37,628 bases of DNA from assembly GCF_026847645.1 (NCBI RefSeq), contig NZ_JAPSMC010000026.1, positions 1-37,628 on the forward strand, read 5' to 3'. Below the pieces are notes generated by a model. It searched no databases. It worked only from the letters and a program-made list of their open reading frames with translations, and was not told where the DNA came from. Each line of letters opens with the position of its first letter. Positions within the stretch are counted from its first letter, which is position 1. Positions 30,139 through 37,628 of this stretch are shown here, piece after piece. The position numbers and the translations under genes were made by a program. The DNA comes from Anoxybacillus sp. J5B_2022. Its GTDB lineage: Bacteria > Bacillota > Bacilli > Bacillales > Anoxybacillaceae.

Positions 30139-31110
30139 TCAACTTATATAGATGGTTGCCGACGACATATTGCCAAAGCGGCGCAACACATCAAATGATA
30201 GTTTCATTTTTCGTTCGTCAATCCCTAGCGCTTGTTGATAAGCAATAATCACTTTTTTGCCGCCCGGATGGGTAATGAAATGCGCAATATCGTTCATGGC
30301 GAAACCGTTATTTTGCAAAAAGGCATCGACGCTTGGTTTTAACCACGACTGGATGAGAGATGGAATATCTTTAGAAAATACGACAAAAAACCCTTCATCG
30401 CGCACGTCCCATCCCATGACGTTTTCAGAATGAGGCATGAAAATAGACTCGGTCGCCACAATATATGGACGAGTGCGAGCATCAATCGCCCCATCTCCAG
30501 CGACACAAAGACACGCCACTCCATCCGCAAACAACGACGTGCCGATCATATTGCTTTTTGAATGATCGTTCGGCTGAAACGTTAAACTGCAAAACTCAGC
30601 CGCAATGACGAGCACTTTTGCCGTTGGAAAGGCCAAACAATATTCATAGGCACGCGCCAATCCCGCCGCTCCCCCGGCGCATCCTAATCCCCAAATCGGA
30701 ATGCGTTTAGTAGCAGGAGAAAACGGGAGCTTATTCATTATTCTTGCTTCTATACTTGGCGTGGAAAGATCGGTAGTCGAAATATAAAAAATCGCTTCAA
30801 TTTCTTCATAAGCGATCGGGTTTTCGAGAAAAAAACGATTTTGTAAGCAGGTTTGCACCGCTTCGCAACTGTAGCGAACGGCACTTTCGATATATACATC
30901 GTTTTTTTCGAAAAAACAATGAGCTTGTTGATACCATTCCAGCGGTTGCACGAAATAGCGCGATTCAATGCCACCGTTATCAAAAATTGTCAATAGCCGG
31001 TCAATATGAGGAACGGATCGCTCGAATAGCCGTTTCACATATTGCCGTGCTTCTTCTTGTTTTACTTTATAAGGCAATGATGCAATCCCGACAGAAAGAA
31101 TGGCAGTCAT
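30139..31110 (-). pseudogene. bcsA: Type III polyketide synthase BcsA, 3'-truncated
   Basis: A chalcone/stilbene-synthase-family enzyme that in B. subtilis makes alkylpyrones from fatty acyl-CoA and malonyl-CoA. The catalytic triad is present: Cys in GLGCAGGAAGL, His in ITHPGGKKVI and Asn in GNMSSAT. But the frame ends eight residues after that Asn's motif begins (GNMSSATIYIS, 323 residues against about 365), so the final GPG-loop strand that builds the active-site cavity is missing. The following bases encode nothing like it in any frame, and ypbQ, the methyltransferase gene that follows bcsA in B. subtilis, is absent before dynA. A deletion is the simplest cause. The start has GAGGTG five bases upstream. 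It is probably non-functional. Confidence 0.8.
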
Positions 31111-31250
31111 AACAACACCTCAATCGTGAAACGGGTTAGTTATACTTACTATTCCCTTTCCAATCATTGCTATACATAAAATAAAACGCTTTCAATTCCT
31201 CTTTTGGAATCGATATGTTCACATTTTTTTCACAAATTCAACTGGCGCTA

Positions 31251-31266
31251 TGTGACAAAAATCACT
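31251..31266 (+). promoter_or_regulatory. Fnr-type site upstream of the ba3 oxidase operon
   Basis: TGTGA-CAAAAA-TCACT: 9 of 10 bases of the B. subtilis Fnr consensus (TGTGA-N6-TCACA). Its centre lies 41.5 bases before the start predicted from the TATTAT box, the class II activator position. Confidence 0.65.
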
Positions 31267-31287
31267 GATATATCAATTTCTTACTGT

Positions 31288-31293
31288 TATTAT
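31288..31293 (+). promoter_or_regulatory. -10 box of the oxidase operon
   Basis: TATTAT with no recognisable -35 at the usual distance, as expected for an activator-dependent promoter. The leader to the first gene would be about 120 bases. Confidence 0.45.
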
Positions 31294-31417
31294 AGTGGTA
31301 AAGTAAGTAATGAACAATTTGTGAAATGGTGAAAATCCCCTACCAAATCGCCATTAGTTTTGTATTATGAAAGTGTAAATATTCGTTTGGGGGATGAAAG
31401 AAAGGAGGTATGGGAGG

Positions 31418-31555
31418 ATGGCAAGTGAAAAAATAAAAGGGAAAGCAACAGAGGACAGCAACTTAAAAGGAACGCTTGCTTCAGTTTTTTTGTTAGGGTT
31501 TTTCCTTATTTTCACGTGGGTTAGCGTATATTTTCTATTTTTAGAACGTCTATAA
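31418..31555 (+). CDS. Cytochrome c oxidase subunit IIa family protein
   Basis: A 45-residue single-span protein: a hydrophilic start (MASEKIKGKATEDSNLKG) and one membrane helix (LASVFLLGFFLIFTWVSVYF) ending FLERL. This is the small extra subunit of ba3-type oxidases, filling the place of the missing subunit II helix. GGAGG nine bases before the ATG is the ribosome site. It lies 22 bases before subunit II in the same operon. Confidence 0.85.
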   Translation: MASEKIKGKATEDSNLKGTLASVFLLGFFLIFTWVSVYFLFLERL

Positions 31556-31577
31556 AAGAAAGGAGAGAACAGACGGT

Positions 31578-32054
31578 ATGCACATACACAAATATGAGAA
31601 AATTTGGCTTATTTTCGGAATTGGCTCTTTATTCGTCTTTTTAACGATTATTGGTGTCAGCGCGTTCGCAAAAGGCAACCAGCCGCCGAGCTGCTTAACA
31701 ACGATCGATCCCGAAAAGGTAGATCAAACGCCTCCATTTAACAAACCAGGATTAGTCAAAACAGGAGATAACGAATATCAACTAAATATGGTCGCTTCGG
31801 CATTTAGCTATACACCATCTCAAGTAGAAATTCCAAAAGGGGCAAAAGTAACAATTAATGTTACAACGAAAGACGTCATTCACGGGTTTGAAGTCGTCGG
31901 AACGAATATTAACATGATGGTCGAACCCGGTTATGTGAACTCATTCACAAAGACGTTTGATAAAGCCGGAGAATATACGATTTTATGTAACGAATATTGC
32001 GGTGCCGGCCACCATATGATGACGGCACGAATTAAGGTGGTGGATAAACAATGA
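31578..32054 (+). CDS. ba3-type cytochrome c oxidase subunit II
   Basis: A 158-residue CuA-bearing subunit. One N-terminal membrane helix (about 9-30) is followed by the cupredoxin domain. CuA ligands are His 102 (DVIHGFEV), Cys 137, Glu 139, Cys 141, His 145 and Met 148 (CNEYCGAGHHMM). It takes electrons from cytochrome c on the outer face and passes them to subunit I. Only one membrane helix, as in ba3 enzymes. Its stop overlaps the subunit I start (ATGA). Confidence 0.93.
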   Translation: MHIHKYEKIWLIFGIGSLFVFLTIIGVSAFAKGNQPPSCLTTIDPEKVDQTPPFNKPGLVKTGDNEYQLNMVASAFSYTPSQVEIPKGAKVTINVTTKDVIHGFEVVGTNINMMVEPGYVNSFTKTFDKAGEYTILCNEYCGAGHHMMTARIKVVDKQ

Positions 32055-33697
32055 ACGAAACGTTAAAAGTGGATCGCCGCGATGCGAAATTGGCGCTCGC
32101 CCATATTTATGTCGCTTTTATCGCATTAGCATTAGGTGGATTAGCTGGATTATTGCAAACGTTAGTGCGTTCCGGAAAGTTTACTCTCCCAGCCAATATT
32201 AGCTATTATACGATTTTAACAACTCATGGGGTATTGCTCGGACTCGTTTTAACTACGTTCTTTATTATCGGTTTTCAATTTGCAGCTGTCAGCCGTACAG
32301 CCGGAACGTTTTCTGACCGCGTTCGTTTTTGGGGATGGATTGGCTTCTGGTTAATGACGATCGGTACAGCTATGACCGCGTTCTTTATTTTAATTGGTGA
32401 AGCATCTGTCCTTTATACGTTTTATGCGCCGTTGCAAGCGCATCCAGGCTTCTATCTCGGCTTAACGCTCGTTGTCGTCGGCAGCTGGATTAGTGGGTTT
32501 GCGATTTTTGCACATTATGCACGTTGGAAAAAAGAACATCCAGGCCAAGTGAGTCCTCTTCTCACCTTTATGGCAGTTGTGAACATGGTGTTATGGCTTG
32601 TTTGCTCACTAGGAGTTGCGGCGACGGTATTGATTCAATTGCTACCTTGGTCATTAGGACTTGTCGATCGCATTAACGTATTAGTGAGCCGGACGCTATT
32701 CTGGTATTTTGGCCATCCGCTCGTTTATTTCTGGTTATTACCGGCCTATATGGTTTGGTATGCGATTATTCCAAAAATTATCGGCGGAAAAATTTTCTCA
32801 GATTCGTTGGCACGTTTGTCCTTTATCTTGTTCTTGTTTTTCTCGATTCCGGTTGGTTTCCACCATCAATTAATGGAGCCAGGGATTGATCCGTTCTGGA
32901 AATACGTTCAAGTTGTGTTAACGTTTATGGTGGCGATTCCATCGTTAATGACAGCGTTTGCGATGTTTGCAACGTTTGAAATGTATGGACGTTCGAAAGG
33001 GGCTACTGGTCTTTTCGGCTGGTTGCGTAAACTTCCTTGGGGAGATGCTCGTTTCTTTGCGCCGTTTGTCGGAATGCTCTTCTTCATTCCTGCAGGAGCC
33101 GGCGGACTTGTGAATGCTTCCCATCAATTAAACCAAGTCGTGCATAACACGATTTGGGTTACGGGGCACTTCCATTTAACGTTGGCAACAACCGTTGTCC
33201 TTACGTTCTTCGGTGCCGCTTATTGGCTCATTCCGCATTTAAGCGGACGCGTGATGACGAAAGCAATGAACCGTTTAGCGATTATTCAAACGATCGTCTG
33301 GGTCGTTGGTATGACGTTTATGTCTGGTTCGATGCACTTTGCAGGATTGCTTGGCGCACCTCGTCGCTCAGCGTTTTCAACGTACGGAAATTCACCGCAA
33401 GCGCTTGAGTGGATTCCGTATCAAATCGCCCAAGCGGTTGGCGGAACGATTCTGTTCATCGGCATTATTTTAGTTCTTGTCATCGTCACAAATTTAGCGT
33501 TCTTCGCACCAAAAGGAGAAACCGAATTCCCTGTCGGCGAAGTGGCTGAAACTGCAGAGCGCACACCGCTTGCAATGGAAAACTGGAAACTTTTGATCGG
33601 CATTACGGTTGCGTTAATTTTAATCGCTTATACAATTCCGTTTATCGACATGATTCAAAACGCACCGCCGGGTTCAAAAGGATATAAATTGTGGTGA
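32051..33697 (+). CDS. ba3-type cytochrome c oxidase subunit I
   Basis: A 548-residue, roughly 13-helix terminal oxidase core of the B-type heme-copper family. Heme and copper ligands are visible: His in TTHGVLLG (about 59, low-spin heme), His and the cross-linked-type Tyr in YFGHPLVYFW (about 222), HHQ (about 273-275) and the paired His in TGHFHLTLA (about 373-375). It reduces O2 to water and pumps protons. B-type enzymes have high O2 affinity. Coupled to subunit II by an ATGA overlap. No subunit III or assembly gene follows. Confidence 0.94.
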   Translation: MNETLKVDRRDAKLALAHIYVAFIALALGGLAGLLQTLVRSGKFTLPANISYYTILTTHGVLLGLVLTTFFIIGFQFAAVSRTAGTFSDRVRFWGWIGFWLMTIGTAMTAFFILIGEASVLYTFYAPLQAHPGFYLGLTLVVVGSWISGFAIFAHYARWKKEHPGQVSPLLTFMAVVNMVLWLVCSLGVAATVLIQLLPWSLGLVDRINVLVSRTLFWYFGHPLVYFWLLPAYMVWYAIIPKIIGGKIFSDSLARLSFILFLFFSIPVGFHHQLMEPGIDPFWKYVQVVLTFMVAIPSLMTAFAMFATFEMYGRSKGATGLFGWLRKLPWGDARFFAPFVGMLFFIPAGAGGLVNASHQLNQVVHNTIWVTGHFHLTLATTVVLTFFGAAYWLIPHLSGRVMTKAMNRLAIIQTIVWVVGMTFMSGSMHFAGLLGAPRRSAFSTYGNSPQALEWIPYQIAQAVGGTILFIGIILVLVIVTNLAFFAPKGETEFPVGEVAETAERTPLAMENWKLLIGITVALILIAYTIPFIDMIQNAPPGSKGYKLW

Positions 33698-33699
33698 AA

Positions 33700-33729
33700 A
33701 AGGGTGTCCCGCTTTTTGGGGACACCCTT
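33700..33729. terminator. Bidirectional terminator between the oxidase operon and ypwA
   Basis: A perfect 11-bp stem (AAGGGTGTCCC/GGGACACCCTT) with an 8-nt loop. The minus strand has five T next to it, serving ypwA best; the plus-strand T tract is weak. Confidence 0.82.
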
Positions 33730-33734
33730 CGCGT

Positions 33735-35243
33735 TTATAATCGGTAAATCGCACGATATTTTTCTTCTAAATAGCGAATTAAATAGTCAACGTTCAACCC
33801 TTCTCCTGTTGCGTCTTGCAAAATTTCGAGCGGCTTTTTCGTTTTTCCGAAACGATGAACTTTTTCCGTCAGCCAGTTTCGGATCGGCAACAACTCCCCT
33901 GTTTCAAGCAACTCCGCAAAATTTGGAAGATCTTTCAACATCGCGTGTTGCAGTTGCGCTGCATACATATAGCCGAGCGCGTAAGAAGGAAAATAGCCAA
34001 AACTTCCTCCCGACCAATGCACGTCTTGCAGTACCCCTACTCCATCATGCTCAGGACGAATGCCGAGATATTCTTCATATTTTGCATTCCAAATATCCGG
34101 CAACTCGCTCACATCCATCGTCCCGTTAAACAGCCCCTTTTCAATTTCATAGCGAATCATAACATGTAACGGATACGTTAATTCATCCGCTTCGATACGG
34201 ATAAGCGACGGCTTTACTTCATTGATGGCGCGATAAAATTCATCCAGCGATACGTTCGCAAATTGTTCCGGTGCGTATTGCTGAAGCAACGGGTAGTTGC
34301 GCTTCCAATACGAATAATGACGACCGATGAAATTTTCGTAAAATAGCGATTGCGACTCATGAATGCCCATGGACGTGCCAGTACATAGCGGCGTTCCGGT
34401 TAATTCTTCGGCGATATTTTGTTCATAGAGCGCATGGCCGCACTCATGAATCGTACCAAATAGCGCTGTGCGGAAATCGCGTTCATCGTATCGCGTTGTA
34501 ATTCGGACGTCTCCAGGGTTTAAGCCGATCGCAAACGGATGAACGGTTTCATCTAACCGTCCTGCCGAGAAGTCATAACCAAGTTCACGCAACAATTGTA
34601 AACTAAATGCGCGTTGCTTTTCTTTTGGAAACAGACGAAACAAGCATGACGTGTCCGGCTGATGGCGGGAGGCCACGACCGCCTGAACGAGCGGAACGAT
34701 ACGTTCGCGCAGTTTTGCAAATACCGCATCTAACACTTCCACTGTGATTCCTGGCTCGTATAAATCGAGCAGCGTATTGTACGGATTTCCTTCGTAGCCC
34801 CAATAATCGATAAATTTTTTGTTAAATGCCACAAGCTTTTCTAAATACGGACGAAACATCGAAAAATCGGCAGCAGCTTTTGCTTCTTCCCATACGCTTT
34901 CCGCTTTTGATTGCAAAATGACGTACTCTTTGTATTCTTCTGCCGGAATTTTTTTGTTTCGCTCATATTCTTTTTTGCATTCTGCTAACGTATAGCGGGC
35001 AACGTCCGATAATTGCGCCTGTACATCCATTGGCGACAACTTGGCAATATAGGCAGCCATTTCTTCCGATGTCGACATTTTAAACACTTCTTCCGAAAGC
35101 AGGCCAATGACTTCTGACCGCTGCTCTAACCCTTTTTTCGGCGCCCCGGTCCGCATATCCCAATACATCAGTTGAATGGCTTCATTGTAACTCATCATTT
35201 TTTTCACATAACGTAAAAATTGTTGTTCGATATCTTTGAACAT
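33735..35243 (-). CDS. ypwA: M32 metallocarboxypeptidase (YpwA, Taq type)
   Basis: A 502-residue zinc carboxypeptidase of the M32 family. The zinc motif is HECGHALYEQN (HExxH at about 266-270). Family stretches include YWDMRTGAPKKGLEQRSEV near the start, NPGDVRITTRYDE before the zinc site and GTSMGIHESQSLFYENFIGR after it. It removes C-terminal residues from peptides in the cytosol. The start is ATG 35243 (MFKDIEQQFL), six bases after AGGGGG; a longer frame adds 14 residues without homologous sequence. Confidence 0.93.
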   Translation of the reverse strand: MFKDIEQQFLRYVKKMMSYNEAIQLMYWDMRTGAPKKGLEQRSEVIGLLSEEVFKMSTSEEMAAYIAKLSPMDVQAQLSDVARYTLAECKKEYERNKKIPAEEYKEYVILQSKAESVWEEAKAAADFSMFRPYLEKLVAFNKKFIDYWGYEGNPYNTLLDLYEPGITVEVLDAVFAKLRERIVPLVQAVVASRHQPDTSCLFRLFPKEKQRAFSLQLLRELGYDFSAGRLDETVHPFAIGLNPGDVRITTRYDERDFRTALFGTIHECGHALYEQNIAEELTGTPLCTGTSMGIHESQSLFYENFIGRHYSYWKRNYPLLQQYAPEQFANVSLDEFYRAINEVKPSLIRIEADELTYPLHVMIRYEIEKGLFNGTMDVSELPDIWNAKYEEYLGIRPEHDGVGVLQDVHWSGGSFGYFPSYALGYMYAAQLQHAMLKDLPNFAELLETGELLPIRNWLTEKVHRFGKTKKPLEILQDATGEGLNVDYLIRYLEEKYRAIYRL

Positions 35244-35332
35244 CTCGATCCCCCTATCACTTTGCTCGCCCATATATAATTCCACTCGAACAAAAAATCT
35301 CCTCTTTAATAAAGAGAAAAATAGGGAAGAAA

Positions 35333-37273
35333 TTATTCTCCCCTGATATCCGTCGGCAATACGCCTTTGATCGCTTCGATCACCTTTTCATTTTCATCGT
35401 TGGTCACAAAAATGGAAACAATGCCGCGATCTTCATGCGTGCGAATGAGGCGGCCAACTCCTTGTCGCAAACGCAACAGCATATACGGGACGTCCACTTG
35501 CCAAAACGGATCGGCATATACTTTTCGCTTCGCTTGAAACACCGGATCGTTTGGCGGATACGGCAATGACCAAATGATCACGTTCGATAGTGACGGTCCT
35601 GGAATATCTAATCCTTCCCATAAATGTTCCGCGCATAAAACCGTTTCTTCATCGCGTTGGAACGTAGCGACTAGCTCGCTAATTTCCCGGTCCCCTTCAA
35701 ACAAAAAGGAGAATTCATGTTCTTTTTCAGCCGCCTGCTTAAACTGCTGCAGCTCTTGTTTCGAAGGGAATAAAACGAGCGCCCGCCCTTCCGTTTCACG
35801 AATTTTTTGCAACGCATAGCGATACTTTTGTGAAAATAGCGTATCATCGTTCGTAAAGGTCGGCATATAAATCGTCATTTGCTCGTCATAGTCAAACGGT
35901 GAATCGACGCTAAACGATAAATAGTCGTCAATCCCCAGACTTTCAGCAATATACGTAAACGATTTTTGATTCGATAACGTGGCCGATGAAAAAATAAACG
36001 GCATTTTTTTGTTAAACACTTTTTCGCGCAACACTTCTTGTACCGTCCGCGGCATAATGACAAGCGTTTTTCCTTCTGGCGATGTTTCGAGCCACGTAAT
36101 CGCTTCGCGGTTATGAACGAACAAATGAAGCGAATGCTCAATTTGGTCTAAGTATTCATCGACAATGTTTAACTGATAATGGTCGATCGTATACGTTTCA
36201 CTTTCAAAAACGAGCTCATTGCCAATGGCTTCAATTTTTTTGGACAATTCTTTGGCGTAGCGAACGAGTGACGGAGAAAACGTAATTTCTTGCCGGTTCG
36301 AACCAATTACTTCGGTTGCACATAGCGCCAGCTCCGCAAAAAAGCGGTCGCACACTTGCAACGTTTCTTCGATTAAATACGCTAGTTCTTCACGAATATC
36401 GTTTTCCAATAAACGTGTAAGTAGCGTTTCTAGCGTTGTTTCTTTCATGCGGTACGTTAGCGCTTTTTGGGCTGCAAACTCCAATAAATGCCCTTCGTCA
36501 AAGACGACACAGCTCGCCTCCGGCAAAAGCGGCAATTGCCCTTCCCGTTTGCGCGCTTCGTACGTCCAAACATGCTCCATATAAAAATCGTGCGAACAAA
36601 CGATTAAGTCAGCCGCTTTTCGGTAATGTTCGCGCGATAGCGTTTGTCCGCAGCGGTGGCGCTTTTCACACGCAAAACAGTCTTGAAACTGATCCCATGC
36701 GATTTTTTGCCATTGTTCATCGCTTAAATGGGCGTATTCTTTCCGGTCACCGTAATGATAGAATGACTGCAACGTTTTATGGTCATGAACAAATGCCGGA
36801 AGTTCATCGAAAATTTGCTCATATAATTCGATCTCATCGTCGTCGGTCATTAACACTTGATCGAGTTTATTTAAACATAAATATTGGTCTTGCGACTTGG
36901 CAAGACGCACGTCGATATGTAAATCGAGCACTTGCGAAATTTTTGCGATATCTCCTTCTTTTTTGACAAGTTGCTCGATGAGCGTTTCGTCCGCACAGGC
37001 GATGATCGCCGGCTTTCCTGTATAGCGGGCATAACAAATCGCATACAACAAGTATACAATCGTTTTTCCTGTTCCGACCCCCGCTTCCGCAAACATCACT
37101 TTTTTTTCTTTAAAAGCGCGTTCGATCTGAAACGCCATATATACTTGCTCGTCGCGCAATTCGAATCCGGCCTCTGGCAAAATATCGTAAAACACATCGC
37201 CAATCCACTCGCCCAATTTATCAAAAAAACTTTCATTTTTCTCTAATGAAAAAGGATATCGCTCACGGCTCAT
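35333..37273 (-). CDS. ypvA: DinG/XPD-family DNA helicase YpvA
   Basis: A 646-residue superfamily 2 helicase. Walker A is AGVGTGKT (about 64-71), the DEAH-type motif is FDEGHLLE (about 258-264) and motif VI is GVGRLIRTHED. Four Cys between these (CLNKL, and CFACEKRHRC at about 196-205) are placed for the [4Fe-4S] cluster of XPD/DinG helicases, which unwind DNA 5' to 3' during repair. Length matches B. subtilis YpvA (about 641). GGAGGGTT before the ATG sets the start. A weak palindrome at 35301-35315 may be part of its terminator. Confidence 0.92.
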   Translation of the reverse strand: MSRERYPFSLEKNESFFDKLGEWIGDVFYDILPEAGFELRDEQVYMAFQIERAFKEKKVMFAEAGVGTGKTIVYLLYAICYARYTGKPAIIACADETLIEQLVKKEGDIAKISQVLDLHIDVRLAKSQDQYLCLNKLDQVLMTDDDEIELYEQIFDELPAFVHDHKTLQSFYHYGDRKEYAHLSDEQWQKIAWDQFQDCFACEKRHRCGQTLSREHYRKAADLIVCSHDFYMEHVWTYEARKREGQLPLLPEASCVVFDEGHLLEFAAQKALTYRMKETTLETLLTRLLENDIREELAYLIEETLQVCDRFFAELALCATEVIGSNRQEITFSPSLVRYAKELSKKIEAIGNELVFESETYTIDHYQLNIVDEYLDQIEHSLHLFVHNREAITWLETSPEGKTLVIMPRTVQEVLREKVFNKKMPFIFSSATLSNQKSFTYIAESLGIDDYLSFSVDSPFDYDEQMTIYMPTFTNDDTLFSQKYRYALQKIRETEGRALVLFPSKQELQQFKQAAEKEHEFSFLFEGDREISELVATFQRDEETVLCAEHLWEGLDIPGPSLSNVIIWSLPYPPNDPVFQAKRKVYADPFWQVDVPYMLLRLRQGVGRLIRTHEDRGIVSIFVTNDENEKVIEAIKGVLPTDIRGE

Positions 37274-37375
37274 CGTTCCAAACCCTCCAACATAATAACA
37301 GTAACAAACTAATATTATCCCTTATATGCTGAAAGAAGTCAATGAAACAAAGAAAAGCCGGAGCGTTTTTTCCAT

Positions 37376-37534
37376 CTAAGCCCGAAATACACTAGAGAGC
37401 ACGTATACAAATGCTTGCTTCCATTCATGTTTCGCCATTTCAATCCGTTCCAGCCCTTCTTCCTCGTATGGCGCTAACATCGTATACGTATGATCAAGCG
37501 CTTGAGAAATTTTTAATAAATCGATTGGTTTCAA
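37376..37534 (-). CDS. Small helical protein, 52 aa, TTG start, unknown function
   Basis: TTG, six bases after AGGGGTGA, opens (M)KPIDLLKISQALDHTYTM, then LAPYEEEGLERIEMAKHEW and KQAFVYVLSSVFRA. Amphipathic and helical; no membrane helix. Its start overlaps the stop of the upstream partial gene (TTGA), so translation is coupled. No family recognised. Confidence 0.6.
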   Translation of the reverse strand: MKPIDLLKISQALDHTYTMLAPYEEEGLERIEMAKHEWKQAFVYVLSSVFRA

Positions 37535-37628
37535 TGCTCATCACCCCTTTTGTATTTGTATGCCAAAAGGCAGTGATTCATTCTTTCATCGACAACTTCT
37601 AATTTATTACCAATCGTTTCCAAACATA
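37531..37628 (-). CDS. Partial gene at the right edge, C-terminal fragment
   Basis: An open frame from the window edge ends at TGA, overlapping the next gene's TTG. The visible 31 residues (CLETIGNKLEVVDERMNHC, then LLAYKYKRGDEH) look like a coiled-coil tail. Too short to name. Confidence 0.4.
   Translation of the reverse strand, partial: CLETIGNKLEVVDERMNHCLLAYKYKRGDEH

Noticed and set aside
37351-37365. Remnant of the repeat family (AGAAAAGCCGGAGCG)
   Set aside because: Only about 12 bases match, and the stretch may simply be a weak terminator of the 52-aa gene.

Overview
The window comes from a thermophilic, endospore-forming Bacillaceae chromosome, most likely Anoxybacillus or a close Geobacillus relative. 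This rests on protein resemblance recalled from memory to B. subtilis Yod, Yne and Ypb proteins, on sporulation genes (spo0M, sspN, tlp, and a kamA/yod operon behind a SigE-like promoter), and on a two-subunit ba3-type oxidase typical of thermophilic bacilli. No rRNA, tRNA, CRISPR array, transposase or phage gene was seen. Gene order follows B. subtilis in blocks that are shuffled relative to one another.

Layout. 1-4.9 kb: a partial CorA-type transporter, a CDF metal exporter, yodJ, deoD, small unknown genes and yodL. 5.0-6.9 kb: a minus-strand operon of a histidine-rich small protein, a YbdM-like Ser/Thr kinase and spo0M, behind a near-perfect SigW promoter. 6.9-8.2 kb: a DUF2515 (YppC) gene broken by an in-frame TAA, then a mobile-looking repeat. 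8.2-16.4 kb: yozD, yodN, yozE, yokU and the lysine/beta-lysine operon yodT-S-R-Q-P(ablB)-kamA. 16.4-17.6 kb: a lone bioB with a BirA-type operator. 17.6-19.3 kb: a second repeat copy and an FAD-dependent oxidoreductase. 19.4-23 kb: a DUF502 membrane protein, a second CorA with an odd leader, yneR, a hotdog thioesterase, yneQ and yneP. 23-24.9 kb: tlp, sspN, an FbpB-like gene, a tandem structured repeat, yneN and a SASP-like gene. 24.9-31.1 kb: sulfurtransferase, ypbS, a four-Cys protein, the double-dynamin dynA and a 3'-truncated bcsA. 31.1-33.7 kb: a ba3-type oxidase operon behind a well-placed Fnr-type site. 33.7-37.6 kb: carboxypeptidase ypwA, DinG-like helicase ypvA and small genes at the right edge.

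Working units. KamA makes beta-lysine from lysine and AblB acetylates it. YodT, YodRS and YodQ look like an aminotransferase, a CoA-transferase and a deacylase for onward metabolism, expressed in the sporulating mother cell if the SigE-like promoter is real. The SigW operon links a soluble kinase and the arrestin-like Spo0M to envelope stress. The oxidase subunits IIa, II and I form one operon that seems tuned to low oxygen.

The most unusual signals are the His-rich/kinase/Spo0M operon, the tandem structured repeat with a compensatory base-pair change, the Fnr site at -41.5 of the oxidase, the leader ORF plus long hairpin before corA, and two broken genes (DUF2515 and bcsA). Several start codons were moved downstream from the longest reading frame, on ribosome-binding-site evidence.
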